This document shows positions 1 to 6,267 of a DNA stretch of 6,275 nucleotides, piece by piece (positions within the stretch are counted from its first letter, which is position 1; each line of letters opens with the position of its first letter). Location: NCBI GenBank assembly GCA_937988795.1, contig CALKHY010000144.1:1-6275 (forward strand), written 5' to 3'. The DNA comes from an uncultured Candidatus Saccharibacteria bacterium (GTDB lineage: Bacteria; Patescibacteriota; Saccharimonadia; Saccharimonadales; UBA4665). Under the pieces are notes generated by a model. That model was not told the DNA's origin and searched no databases. It saw only the letters and a list, made by a program, of their open reading frames with translations. Made by a program: the position numbers and the translations under genes.

Positions 1-1069
1 TGTCTGCGTACAGTACTCTGAATGGCGGGTGCTGCTCGGCGTACATAATGACGCGCTTCATAGTCTTAACTGCCTCTACCGGATACTTGCCAGTGGCTGT
101 TTCGTCGCTGAGCATGACGCAATCGGCGCCGATGAATACCGCGGTGGCCACATCCGACACTTCGGCGCGAGTCGGTTCGGGCAAGTCAACCATGCTGAGC
201 AGCATTTGGGTGGCAACGATCGTAGGCTTGGCATACTTTTGACCGAGCGTAATCACCTGCCGCTGTACTACGGGCACACTCTCGGCAGGCGTCTCTACGG
301 CCAGGTCGCCGCGCGCCACCATGATCGCATCAGTCACCTTAATGATTTCCTCCAGGTTTTCCACGCCCGCCCGCGTCTCCAGCTTTACGATAATCTGCGC
401 TTCGCTGCCGTGGGCTTTCAAAATCTTGCGCAAGCGTGTCACGTCGGCCGCCGTTTGCACAAAACTGAGCGCGACGTAGTCATAATCCTGCTTGGCGCCG
501 AAGGCGATGTCTTCCAGATCCTTTTCGGTGAGGATGTCGCCGCCGAAGTCGGTGTCTGGCAAATTAATTCCCTTGCGCTTGATGAGAATACCGTCGTTGT
601 CAGCGGTTGCGTACACCACGCCGTCGCGCACCATGGTAATGCGCGTGCGCACTCTGCCGTCGAACAGATACAGGCGCTCGCCGGCCCCAACCTTTTTGCT
701 GAGGTCGTATTGCGTTGGAATGTGGCCGGTCTTTTCGTAATCGGCCTGATACGCAAAACTGAGGTGATCACCGGCCTTAACAGTGATGATGCCCTCAAAC
801 TCGCCCAGGCGAATCTTGGGGCCTTGCAGATCCTGAATGATCGCCACCGGCTTTCCGAGCTCGCGCGAGGCCTGACGAATCCAGGCGATTTGCTCCCGCC
901 GCTCCTCGTGCGTGCCGTGACTGAAGTTAAGACGCAAACCATTCGCGCCAGCGGCAATCAGCGAGCGGATCGACTCATAGCTATGCGTCGCCGGCCCGAC
1001 CGTCGCAATAATCTTAGTCCGTTTAAATGCCGAAATCGGCACCCTGGGTGCCTGTTGTGTTGCGTCCAT
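1..1069 (-). CDS. pyk: Pyruvate kinase, N-terminal 356 residues (cut by window edge)
   Basis: Pyruvate kinase transfers phosphate from phosphoenolpyruvate to ADP, the last step of glycolysis, in the cytoplasm. The start ATG is at 1069-1067; 356 codons are visible and the reading frame leaves the window at base 1, so the C-terminal part of a protein that is usually about 470-480 residues is missing. Family motifs are clear: TKIIATVGPAT near residue 18, LRLNFSHG, DLQGPKIR opening the B domain, the catalytic lysine K229 in IIVKLE, metal ligands E231 and D255 (spaced as in muscle enzyme K270/E272/D296), ATQML near 287, then PTRAEVSDVA and MLSDETATGKYP. One oddity is A257 where most family members have glycine (GDLGVE). 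The gene lies 53 bases after the 223-residue gene with no terminator between. Only a weak AGGG lies 3 bases before the ATG, while a TAGAAT box sits 7 bases before it, so a leaderless transcript is possible. The identification is very secure. Confidence 0.97.
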   Translation of the reverse strand, partial: MDATQQAPRVPISAFKRTKIIATVGPATHSYESIRSLIAAGANGLRLNFSHGTHEERREQIAWIRQASRELGKPVAIIQDLQGPKIRLGEFEGIITVKAGDHLSFAYQADYEKTGHIPTQYDLSKKVGAGERLYLFDGRVRTRITMVRDGVVYATADNDGILIKRKGINLPDTDFGGDILTEKDLEDIAFGAKQDYDYVALSFVQTAADVTRLRKILKAHGSEAQIIVKLETRAGVENLEEIIKVTDAIMVARGDLAVETPAESVPVVQRQVITLGQKYAKPTIVATQMLLSMVDLPEPTRAEVSDVATAVFIGADCVMLSDETATGKYPVEAVKTMKRVIMYAEQHPPFRVLYAD

Positions 1070-1076
1070 TAGCCCT

Positions 1077-1082
1077 ATTCTA
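1077..1082 (-). promoter_or_regulatory. Possible -10 box TAGAAT placed for a leaderless pyk transcript
   Basis: On the minus strand TAGAAT is followed by seven bases and then the pyk ATG, so transcription would begin at or next to the start codon. The best -35 candidate at 17-bp spacing is TTCCAT (1100-1105), which is poor. The alternative is that pyk is read from the upstream gene and uses the short AGGG just before its ATG. The box is seen; its use is inferred. Confidence 0.3.
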
Positions 1083-1122
1083 ATCCTTGAGGCTCTGAAA
1101 TGGAATGGCTCACAGCTATCAA

Positions 1123-1794
1123 TTACTGCGCAGGCGCTTCGGGAAACCTTTTTAGCCTAACCTTCTGAAGAAGCACCAGTATGTTCTGAGCTTCTTGCTC
1201 ATTGAACGGATCGTGATCGGCATTCGCCTGTATAGCCCGAACCAGGTTCAATATTGTTTTTTCCGTCAACTTGTCAGGATCCGGCACATCATCCTCACTT
1301 TCGCCCTCATATCCGACGCGGGCAATAACAAAAGGCCGCAACTCGCCCGTCCGCAGGTCTTCCTCTATGCCTAGTTCACGATGCATCACAACTCGGGAGC
1401 CAGGATTGCCGCGCAACCCTGGCACGTCCAGCGGAACATCTATACGAACTACGAGGGTGCTTGGGACAGGATCATACGGGTAGCTTTCTCCCGACTGTCC
1501 TTCGTACGGCTCATACTTGGTTAGTGTCTGATTATAGATATGCCTAGGAACGCAATAGATCGCAACCAGAGAACCTTTGGGGAACCCAACATCCTCTACT
1601 TCGGGCTGATCTTCATTCCAAAAATCATACCCTTGCATGCCCGGAAAAGTATCGTCAACGACGCCCGTGCGTGAGTCTACGGGCGGTTGGCCATATTCTT
1701 GCACAAACCGCATCCCGTCGTTCCAAACCATGTCCACAGACGCTGGCGATATGGGCGGTATAGCTCTATCTGGTCGGGGGTATCCTTCACCCAT
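1123..1794 (-). CDS. Protein of unknown function, 223 residues, acidic
   Basis: I do not recognise this protein. It has no signal peptide, no membrane segment and no familiar catalytic motif. The first 65 residues are rich in proline, aspartate and aromatics (for example GYDFWNEDQPEVEDVGF). A central part looks beta-rich, with KGSLVAIYCVPRHIYNQT and then STLVVRIDVPLDVPG. A stretch of acidic residues (EGESEDDVPDPDK) leads into a C-terminal helical region of about 45 residues ending in a basic KVRLKRF. The start is well supported: AGGAG (1804-1808) lies 9 bases upstream of the ATG at 1794, and the stop is TAA. It lies 131 bases after the amidohydrolase and 53 before pyk. A TAGAAT box at 1854-1859 could be a -10, but no good -35 is at the right distance. 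G+C is about 47% in the line counted, lower than its two conserved neighbours. It is likely a real gene because of the ribosome site and long open frame; function unknown. Confidence 0.8.
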   Translation of the reverse strand: MGEGYPRPDRAIPPISPASVDMVWNDGMRFVQEYGQPPVDSRTGVVDDTFPGMQGYDFWNEDQPEVEDVGFPKGSLVAIYCVPRHIYNQTLTKYEPYEGQSGESYPYDPVPSTLVVRIDVPLDVPGLRGNPGSRVVMHRELGIEEDLRTGELRPFVIARVGYEGESEDDVPDPDKLTEKTILNLVRAIQANADHDPFNEQEAQNILVLLQKVRLKRFPEAPAQ

Positions 1795-1925
1795 CTGACT
1801 GAACTCCTGTTGTTAACGGGTTGCCGGCCTGACAGCCCTAATACATGCTCCTCATTCTACCCCAAACAGCCACGCTTAGAAAATTTTAAGTCAAAGAAAC
1901 CAGCATGCCTGCCTATGCGGCGAAG

Positions 1926-3365
1926 CTAGGGCACCAAACGCTGGTAAGCCTCGCGGGCCTTTTCACGCAAAACATGCAGATTGTTGGCGCCGACCAGTTC
2001 GCCGTGGCGCTTGAGGATGCGGCCAGCGATGATAACAGTGTCTACGTTGCCTGGATGAGCCTGCACAACCGCGTCCTCAGGCTTGTCTAGGAAAATGTTG
2101 AGGTTGGTGGCGCGGATGAGGATGATGTCGGCCTGTTTGCCTGGCTTGAGGCTCCCGATCTTGTCCTCCAGACCCAGCGATTCGGCAGCGTTAATGGTTG
2201 CCCATGCCAGCGCGTCGCGCAGTTTGTAGGGCTGTTGTTGGAGTGGCGTGCCGGCAGCCTCTGCCTTTTGCTGTTCAATCTCGCGCTGGGTTTGCACGAA
2301 CATCCTGAGTTGCGAGAACAGATCCCCGGTAGAGGTGGATGGCGTGTCCAGGCTGACGGTCGGCTTGACGCCGGCTTCGATCATGGCGGCCAATGGAATC
2401 TCACCAAAGTTCATCTGGATTTCACTCTCCGGCGAGCTGGAGACGTGCGCACCAGCGTTTGCGATCAGCTCAAAGTCTTCTTTGGTGTACTTGTTGCTGT
2501 GCACAAATGTCATGTCGTTGGCAAGCAGGCCTTCGTCGTGCAGCTCCTGGATGAACGGGCTGCCGGGCACAAAACCGGCGTGCATGGTGATGGGCACGCC
2601 CAGCTCTCGGGCGCGCGCGACGTCCTGGAAGAACTTCGGCCTGGTGGCCGGGTTCAGCTCCGGTGTGTTGGTAGCCACCGCAAAGCCAAGGAGCGGGCTT
2701 TTGTCCGTGCGATTCTTAGCCGCCTTGAGATCGTCCATGGTCGGCGTGCCGTCTGGCGTGGTGCTGGTAACCGGCGCGCCGTAGGCAAAGACGGCGCGGA
2801 TCTTAGCCTTGTCGAGCGCTTTTATGGCAGCCAGCGCATGGCCGCGCGTTAGATTGATGTGCGACCAGTCTAGGACCGTTGTCACGCCCGAATCAATGGC
2901 TTCGTACGAGGCAAGCAAGTTGCCTAAGTACACGTCATCCGGCGTAAACTTGGTGCTTGCGCCGAACAACACCTGTTGAAAGTACTCGCCAAACGTCAGA
3001 TCCGTGGCCATGCCATGAATCACACCCTGCCACATGTGGCGGTGGTTGTCGATTAGGCCAGGCATGACGATCATATCCCGCGCGTCAATCTTTTGCACGC
3101 CCTTGCTGGGCTTGATCTCGGGCGCGATCTGCACAATCTTGTCGCCGTCCAGCAGAATGTCGCCCTTAAAGCTGCCGAGTTCCGGATCCATCGTAATGAT
3201 ATACCCGTTATCAATCAGCCGCTTGGCCGGCGCGTAATTCTCGCCGCCGTGTCCCGATGCCACCACGGCGTTCGTCGCAAACACCGTGAGCACCGACAAA
3301 ACAATTAACACTAACGCTCTAAACGGCCATTCTGTTAGCCGCAAACGTACCGAGATATCTCTCAT
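1926..3365 (-). CDS. Exported or membrane-anchored amidohydrolase (ATZ/TRZ-like metal-dependent hydrolase)
   Basis: This is a metal-dependent hydrolase of the amidohydrolase superfamily, closest by motif to the ATZ/TRZ and cytosine-deaminase-like branch, which hydrolyse or deaminate small ring compounds; the substrate is unknown. Metal-binding motifs are in order: H108-x-H110 in PGLIDNHRH, H262 in TMHAGF, H289 in FVHS, and D340 in VSLD. The C-terminus has the usual GSLKPGKQADIILI, followed by a segment for the second beta-sandwich. The N-terminus has basic residues (R2, R7, R9, R16) and a hydrophobic core at about 17-31, a signal peptide or anchor, with possible cleavage after A36 (VVA). Cytoplasmic relatives lack this. 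The family's usual HxxE glutamate three residues after the third histidine is replaced by F265. At 479 residues it is of normal length with an added leader. AAGGGGG (3370-3376) lies 4 bases before the ATG; the stop is TAG. A perfect-box promoter precedes it. Family is secure; location and substrate are inferred. Confidence 0.92.
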   Translation of the reverse strand: MRDISVRLRLTEWPFRALVLIVLSVLTVFATNAVVASGHGGENYAPAKRLIDNGYIITMDPELGSFKGDILLDGDKIVQIAPEIKPSKGVQKIDARDMIVMPGLIDNHRHMWQGVIHGMATDLTFGEYFQQVLFGASTKFTPDDVYLGNLLASYEAIDSGVTTVLDWSHINLTRGHALAAIKALDKAKIRAVFAYGAPVTSTTPDGTPTMDDLKAAKNRTDKSPLLGFAVATNTPELNPATRPKFFQDVARARELGVPITMHAGFVPGSPFIQELHDEGLLANDMTFVHSNKYTKEDFELIANAGAHVSSSPESEIQMNFGEIPLAAMIEAGVKPTVSLDTPSTSTGDLFSQLRMFVQTQREIEQQKAEAAGTPLQQQPYKLRDALAWATINAAESLGLEDKIGSLKPGKQADIILIRATNLNIFLDKPEDAVVQAHPGNVDTVIIAGRILKRHGELVGANNLHVLREKAREAYQRLVP

Positions 3366-3400
3366 GCCACCCCCTTATTAAAGATAACGCCTGTGTTTTG

Positions 3401-3431
3401 ATTATACTGCCACCGGCAGCAGGTCTGTCAA
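3401..3431 (-). promoter_or_regulatory. Sigma70-type promoter for the amidohydrolase, long spacer with palindrome
   Basis: On the minus strand TTGACA (3426-3431) and TATAAT (3401-3406) both match consensus exactly, but the spacer is 19 bp rather than 17. The spacer contains an inverted repeat of CTGCC and GGCAG separated by three bases (3407-3419). The -35 box overlaps a second short repeat, TGTC-AAC-GACA (3426-3436 on the plus strand). The expected start is near 3394, giving a leader of about 28 bases with a ribosome site at 3370-3376. The long spacer should weaken the promoter, and the palindrome could be a repressor or activator site; that part is inference. Confidence 0.65.
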
Positions 3432-3473
3432 CGACAAACAGATCAAATAGGACACCTAGACGCGCGTGAACCG

Positions 3474-5291
3474 TTATGCAGTGTAATTCGGCAGAACATT
3501 AATCTTTCCTATTGCTTTCATGACATTAAGGACCTCATCTGCCAGAGAACTTTTCTTTGCTTCGAGCGCTGTCATAACTGCCAGCAGCTCAGGTAACTTG
3601 CCAACAAAATAGTTCAGCCCTGCCCGATCTTTGACGCCCACCCACTCCCGACGGGTCTCATCCCGCACTGCAGTACCAGCAACAATACTATACAACGTGG
3701 AACAAAGCGCGTGAGGTATATCTCTGTCAGTCCAGTGCAGCTGACCTCGGTCTTCTGCTACCTCCTGCAGGACCTGCATGGCAAGATCATATACATACTC
3801 TCTTGCCTCCGGCAGCGCCTTTGCAGCTGAATCAATCAACTCTATTGAACGCACGACAAGAGTTTGGTAACGATAGGAAACCTGACGCTCTGGATCCACC
3901 ACATCGTCGTAAACCACTTTCTTGCCCTTAATGTAGGGCAGCCAGTATTCAATAGCTTGCTGGTATACCTCAAATTGTTCCTGAGGACTAAAGGCCTCGT
4001 CGCCAGACGACAGCACCTCGTATGGGGAGGCGGTACCGCCTCTTTGTGAGTGGTCAACTGTACGGCGACCATTCGCAATATCAAGGCAGAACGCGAAAAA
4101 TTCACGGCGGCTCATGCCGAAGACATCAACACCATAAGCCTGTTTTATGCGATGCATCTCATTAAAGTGTCCGAAGTCGGTCAGCGGCCTTTCGGGCGAG
4201 AGATTGCCCCTGGGATCATTGGGAAACTTCCGGTCGACCAGCTCTTTCAACAAACTTCTTTCTTTCCGAGTGAGAAGCAGGCGCGGCCATCCCCGGAATT
4301 TGTCGGCCGGTTCTGTGTATGCATGCATGAGGTCGGCATATGCACTGCGGAACGCCTGACCGTTCAACGCGCGAAGTCTTGTCATCCGCCCAGCAATGTC
4401 GGCACGGTGCGCCTCATAGTTAGCCATGCGCTTGGCACTTGGATGCAGTAAAAATGCGGAGCGACAGAAAGGCGCATGGAATGTTGGCCGGCGATTGCGA
4501 TGCGCATGCCAATTCGAAGAAGGGTTGCTAAACGTAGTGTTAATTTGTACGACATCGCCTTCCTGCGGACCCTCCGGATATAGGAAATCAAGATTTCCAC
4601 CCTCGTACTTGATGTGTCCACTCGTCATCTCGATTGACACGATACGACCATTCGGCAGACGCACCTCAACTTTGGGGAAAGAGGCATTTTCATAGTCAGC
4701 CTTACCGGGCGCATAGCGTACGACTTGACCCTGAACCAGAACCTGCTGCCCGATTTGCGGCTCGGTTTCGCCGTCCCAAGGTATCTGAATGGCGTTTATA
4801 CGGCGAACGCTCGCCGGATAGTCGAACATGTTGCTTACCTGGTACCTGCCAGGACCTGTTACCTCCACGTCGGCGTCGATCACTGCTATACCCAAACCAC
4901 GCAGGGCAGCAGTTTGTTCTTCGCTCAGTCCCGACAGTGTAAATGTATCGGAATGGCGAATATCACCTATGTAGTCATCGGATACGAGCAGACCCAGCCC
5001 TTCGCGTGTCCGCGTGAGCACAAAACGGGCGTTCACTACCTGGCCTGGCTGCCAGCCCTCAAATCCCTGTCGGAATTTATTATTAAATGAGTATACGAAA
5101 TCGTTATCGGGGCCGGGCCATACGCTATCTCCGGTGTGCGAGGAGGTGTCAATGAAGACCATCCGAAAGCCGTCTGTACCGACAATTTCGGAAAGGGTGC
5201 CATTTTGAAGGCGACCCAGAAACTCTTCAAAGGTAGGGTGATGCTCGGCGTTAAAATCCGGCATGCTCGGGTATCTATCGAACTCAGCCAT
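3474..5291 (-). CDS. Large protein of unknown function, 605 residues, two-part architecture
   Basis: I do not recognise this protein. There is no signal peptide or membrane segment, so it is probably cytoplasmic. Residues 30-255 look beta-rich and contain three segments that open alike: PGQVVNARFVL (82), IGQQVLVQGQVV (180) and EGDVVQINTTF (244). This could reflect OB-like or other small beta-barrel units, but that is a guess from the look of the sequence. Residues 260-283 form a His/Arg/Cys-rich patch (H262, H264, H272, C276, H283) that might bind metal or nucleic acid. From about 285 to 600 the protein appears mostly helical and charged, including YEVYQQ-like and LPEAREYVYDLAMQVLQE stretches. 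GGAGAG (5295-5300) lies 3 bases before the ATG at 5291 and a promoter lies just upstream, so the start is firm; the stop is TAA. It appears to be transcribed on its own promoter behind a terminator. G+C is about 50% in the line counted. No terminator is seen after it. Confidence 0.85.
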   Translation of the reverse strand: MAEFDRYPSMPDFNAEHHPTFEEFLGRLQNGTLSEIVGTDGFRMVFIDTSSHTGDSVWPGPDNDFVYSFNNKFRQGFEGWQPGQVVNARFVLTRTREGLGLLVSDDYIGDIRHSDTFTLSGLSEEQTAALRGLGIAVIDADVEVTGPGRYQVSNMFDYPASVRRINAIQIPWDGETEPQIGQQVLVQGQVVRYAPGKADYENASFPKVEVRLPNGRIVSIEMTSGHIKYEGGNLDFLYPEGPQEGDVVQINTTFSNPSSNWHAHRNRRPTFHAPFCRSAFLLHPSAKRMANYEAHRADIAGRMTRLRALNGQAFRSAYADLMHAYTEPADKFRGWPRLLLTRKERSLLKELVDRKFPNDPRGNLSPERPLTDFGHFNEMHRIKQAYGVDVFGMSRREFFAFCLDIANGRRTVDHSQRGGTASPYEVLSSGDEAFSPQEQFEVYQQAIEYWLPYIKGKKVVYDDVVDPERQVSYRYQTLVVRSIELIDSAAKALPEAREYVYDLAMQVLQEVAEDRGQLHWTDRDIPHALCSTLYSIVAGTAVRDETRREWVGVKDRAGLNYFVGKLPELLAVMTALEAKKSSLADEVLNVMKAIGKINVLPNYTA

Positions 5292-5314
5292 AAACTCTCC
5301 GCAATGATATTTAC

Positions 5315-5361
5315 ATTATAATCAACTTGCATATTATACTATATTATTACAATATGTACAA
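5315..5361 (-). promoter_or_regulatory. Sigma70-type promoter for the 605-residue gene
   Basis: On the minus strand TTGTAC (5356-5361) is followed by a 17-bp AT-rich spacer and a perfect TATAAT (5333-5338). A second perfect TATAAT lies 12 bases further on at 5315-5320 but has no good -35. The first pair would start transcription near 5326, leaving a leader of about 35 bases; the second would start near 5308 with a leader of about 17 bases. Both retain the GGAGAG ribosome site (5295-5300). The hexamers are seen directly; which -10 is used is unknown. Confidence 0.65.
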
Positions 5362-5439
5362 TGGCGCGTAGTCATGTCATCGGCACAGATGACCTTTTCG
5401 TCGTCGATAACACCTTTAGGATTTGCTCCTTCGGAGTAG

Positions 5440-5485
5440 CACCAAAGAAAAACGCCCACCGAAAGGTGAGCGTTTTTCTTTGGTG
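5440..5485 (-). terminator. Two-way intrinsic terminator after the Nudix gene
   Basis: A near-perfect inverted repeat forms a 16-bp outer stem (5440-5455 with 5470-5485), one C/A mismatch (5456/5469), a 4-bp inner stem and a four-base loop (5461-5464; GAAA in the plus-strand RNA). The outer stem carries five A and five T residues next to the GC-rich core, so RNA from either strand ends in GCG followed by TTTTT and CTTT. On the minus strand it lies about 40 bases past the Nudix stop codon and before the promoter of the 605-residue gene, so it would insulate the two. No plus-strand gene leads into it from the left. Confidence 0.85.
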
Positions 5486-5524
5486 AACTACCTTAAGTCG
5501 AAATGGAACGAAATCTGTAGTGAA

Positions 5525-6226
5525 TTACCCGAAGTATACAACTATATGCGAGTAATAACAGTGAAGAATAACATTCCTGCTTAGAGTAGAACTATTAGTA
5601 CAGTAGGTTTTTTCGCCCTTAAAATATCTGTCAGCTAGGATAGCAATTTTATAGTGATAATTATCCCAATTTTCTGGGAATGATTTCTTGCTTACCTCGA
5701 TTTCAATTTCTTTACCTTTGGCTGTTAGGGCAACGGTCTTAAACGTATAAGTCTCGTCTTCGTGTGCTTTTAGTAGTTCGCTTACAGGACACTTACAAAG
5801 AGCGTACACCTCTGCTTCTTCAAGCTGGTAGGACGAGAGCGGTGAACTATCCTCAATCATATAGACATCAACAACATTATTATGTGACGTACCATCAGTG
5901 TTAAAACCTACATACATCTTTCGACCCAGGTAAACTACATCATCAATTTTATATTGCTTTCCTAATTCCTCGTCTACTTCTCTTAGGCCATCGGTTAATT
6001 TTTCACCAGCTTGATAATGCCCACCTGCGGTTACATCGAGTAGGTTGGGTGCCCAGGTAGACTGTGGGCTGCGTTGCTGGTAGACCACAGACGGAACAGG
6101 GTCATTACTGACTATCCATAAATTAAACGCTCCAACCCAATCGCCATCTTCGTATGCTTGCTGCCGTGTCTTTATTTTGCCGCTTACAGTAAAAAGTGGG
6201 GGCTGTAATATATCGACTTCTTCCAT
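5525..6226 (-). CDS. Nudix hydrolase
   Basis: Nudix enzymes hydrolyse a nucleoside diphosphate linked to another group, needing Mg2+ or Mn2+ bound by the Nudix box glutamates. The box is at residues 68-89: G68-G69-H70, A73-G74-E75, then REVDEELG at 82-89 with E83, E86 and E87. The gap between E75 and R82 is six residues, one fewer than in the classic pattern. The leading part (DILQPP, then RQQAYEDGDWVGAFNLWIV) aligns in style with the IPP-isomerase-like Nudix group, but the NTCC-type cysteine motif of true type I isomerase is absent, so isomerase activity is unlikely. The last 27 residues after YFKGEK look unlike the family. The gene is distinctly AT-rich. No ribosome site precedes the ATG at 6226; TATGAT lies 6 bases before it, suggesting a leaderless transcript. 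The start is supported because the family's N-terminal features begin at once. The stop is TAA, followed by a strong terminator. Substrate unknown. Confidence 0.92.
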   Translation of the reverse strand: MEEVDILQPPLFTVSGKIKTRQQAYEDGDWVGAFNLWIVSNDPVPSVVYQQRSPQSTWAPNLLDVTAGGHYQAGEKLTDGLREVDEELGKQYKIDDVVYLGRKMYVGFNTDGTSHNNVVDVYMIEDSSPLSSYQLEEAEVYALCKCPVSELLKAHEDETYTFKTVALTAKGKEIEIEVSKKSFPENWDNYHYKIAILADRYFKGEKTYCTNSSTLSRNVILHCYYSHIVVYFG

Positions 6227-6232
6227 AACTTA

Positions 6233-6238
6233 ATCATA
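6233..6238 (-). promoter_or_regulatory. Possible -10 box TATGAT placed for a leaderless Nudix transcript
   Basis: On the minus strand TATGAT is followed by six bases and the Nudix ATG, and no Shine-Dalgarno sequence lies between. No convincing -35 is visible at 16-18 bp spacing in the short stretch before the window ends. The arrangement matches the one before pyk. The start of transcription at the ATG is inferred from spacing only. Confidence 0.3.
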
Positions 6239-6267
6239 TCAGAGAAGTTAGAGATACTTACGAGTCC

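Noticed and set aside
29..1072. A 347-codon plus-strand open frame
   Set aside because: It lies wholly antisense to pyruvate kinase, whose motifs are unmistakable, and its own translation shows no family motif; it is a by-product of G+C-rich codon use.
1854..1895. TTGACT and TAGAAT upstream of the 223-residue gene as a promoter
   Set aside because: The boxes are 29 bp apart, far too wide for one sigma70 promoter, and no other -35 fits TAGAAT well.
1895..1925. Possible hairpin around GCATGC just after the amidohydrolase stop
   Set aside because: Only about three pairs close around the loop and the T-run is broken; too weak for a terminator.
2235..2852. Plus-strand open frames of 178-205 codons
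   Set aside because: Both are antisense to the amidohydrolase and translate to Arg/Leu/Val-rich sequence without motifs.
5334..5440. A minus-strand frame whose end reads like protein (ICADDMTTRHCTYCNNIV)
   Set aside because: The C-x2-C looks suggestive, but the only ATG in frame leaves 13 residues, an upstream GTG lies inside the terminator, and the stop falls on the -10 box of the next promoter. It may be a remnant; not enough to call a gene.
5361..5486. A 41-codon plus-strand frame starting at ATG 5361
   Set aside because: It has no ribosome site, overlaps the minus-strand promoter's -35 box and ends by reading through the terminator hairpin.
5525..6226. Type I isopentenyl-diphosphate isomerase instead of a Nudix hydrolase
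   Set aside because: The catalytic cysteine motif of the isomerase is absent; only the shared Nudix fold features are present.
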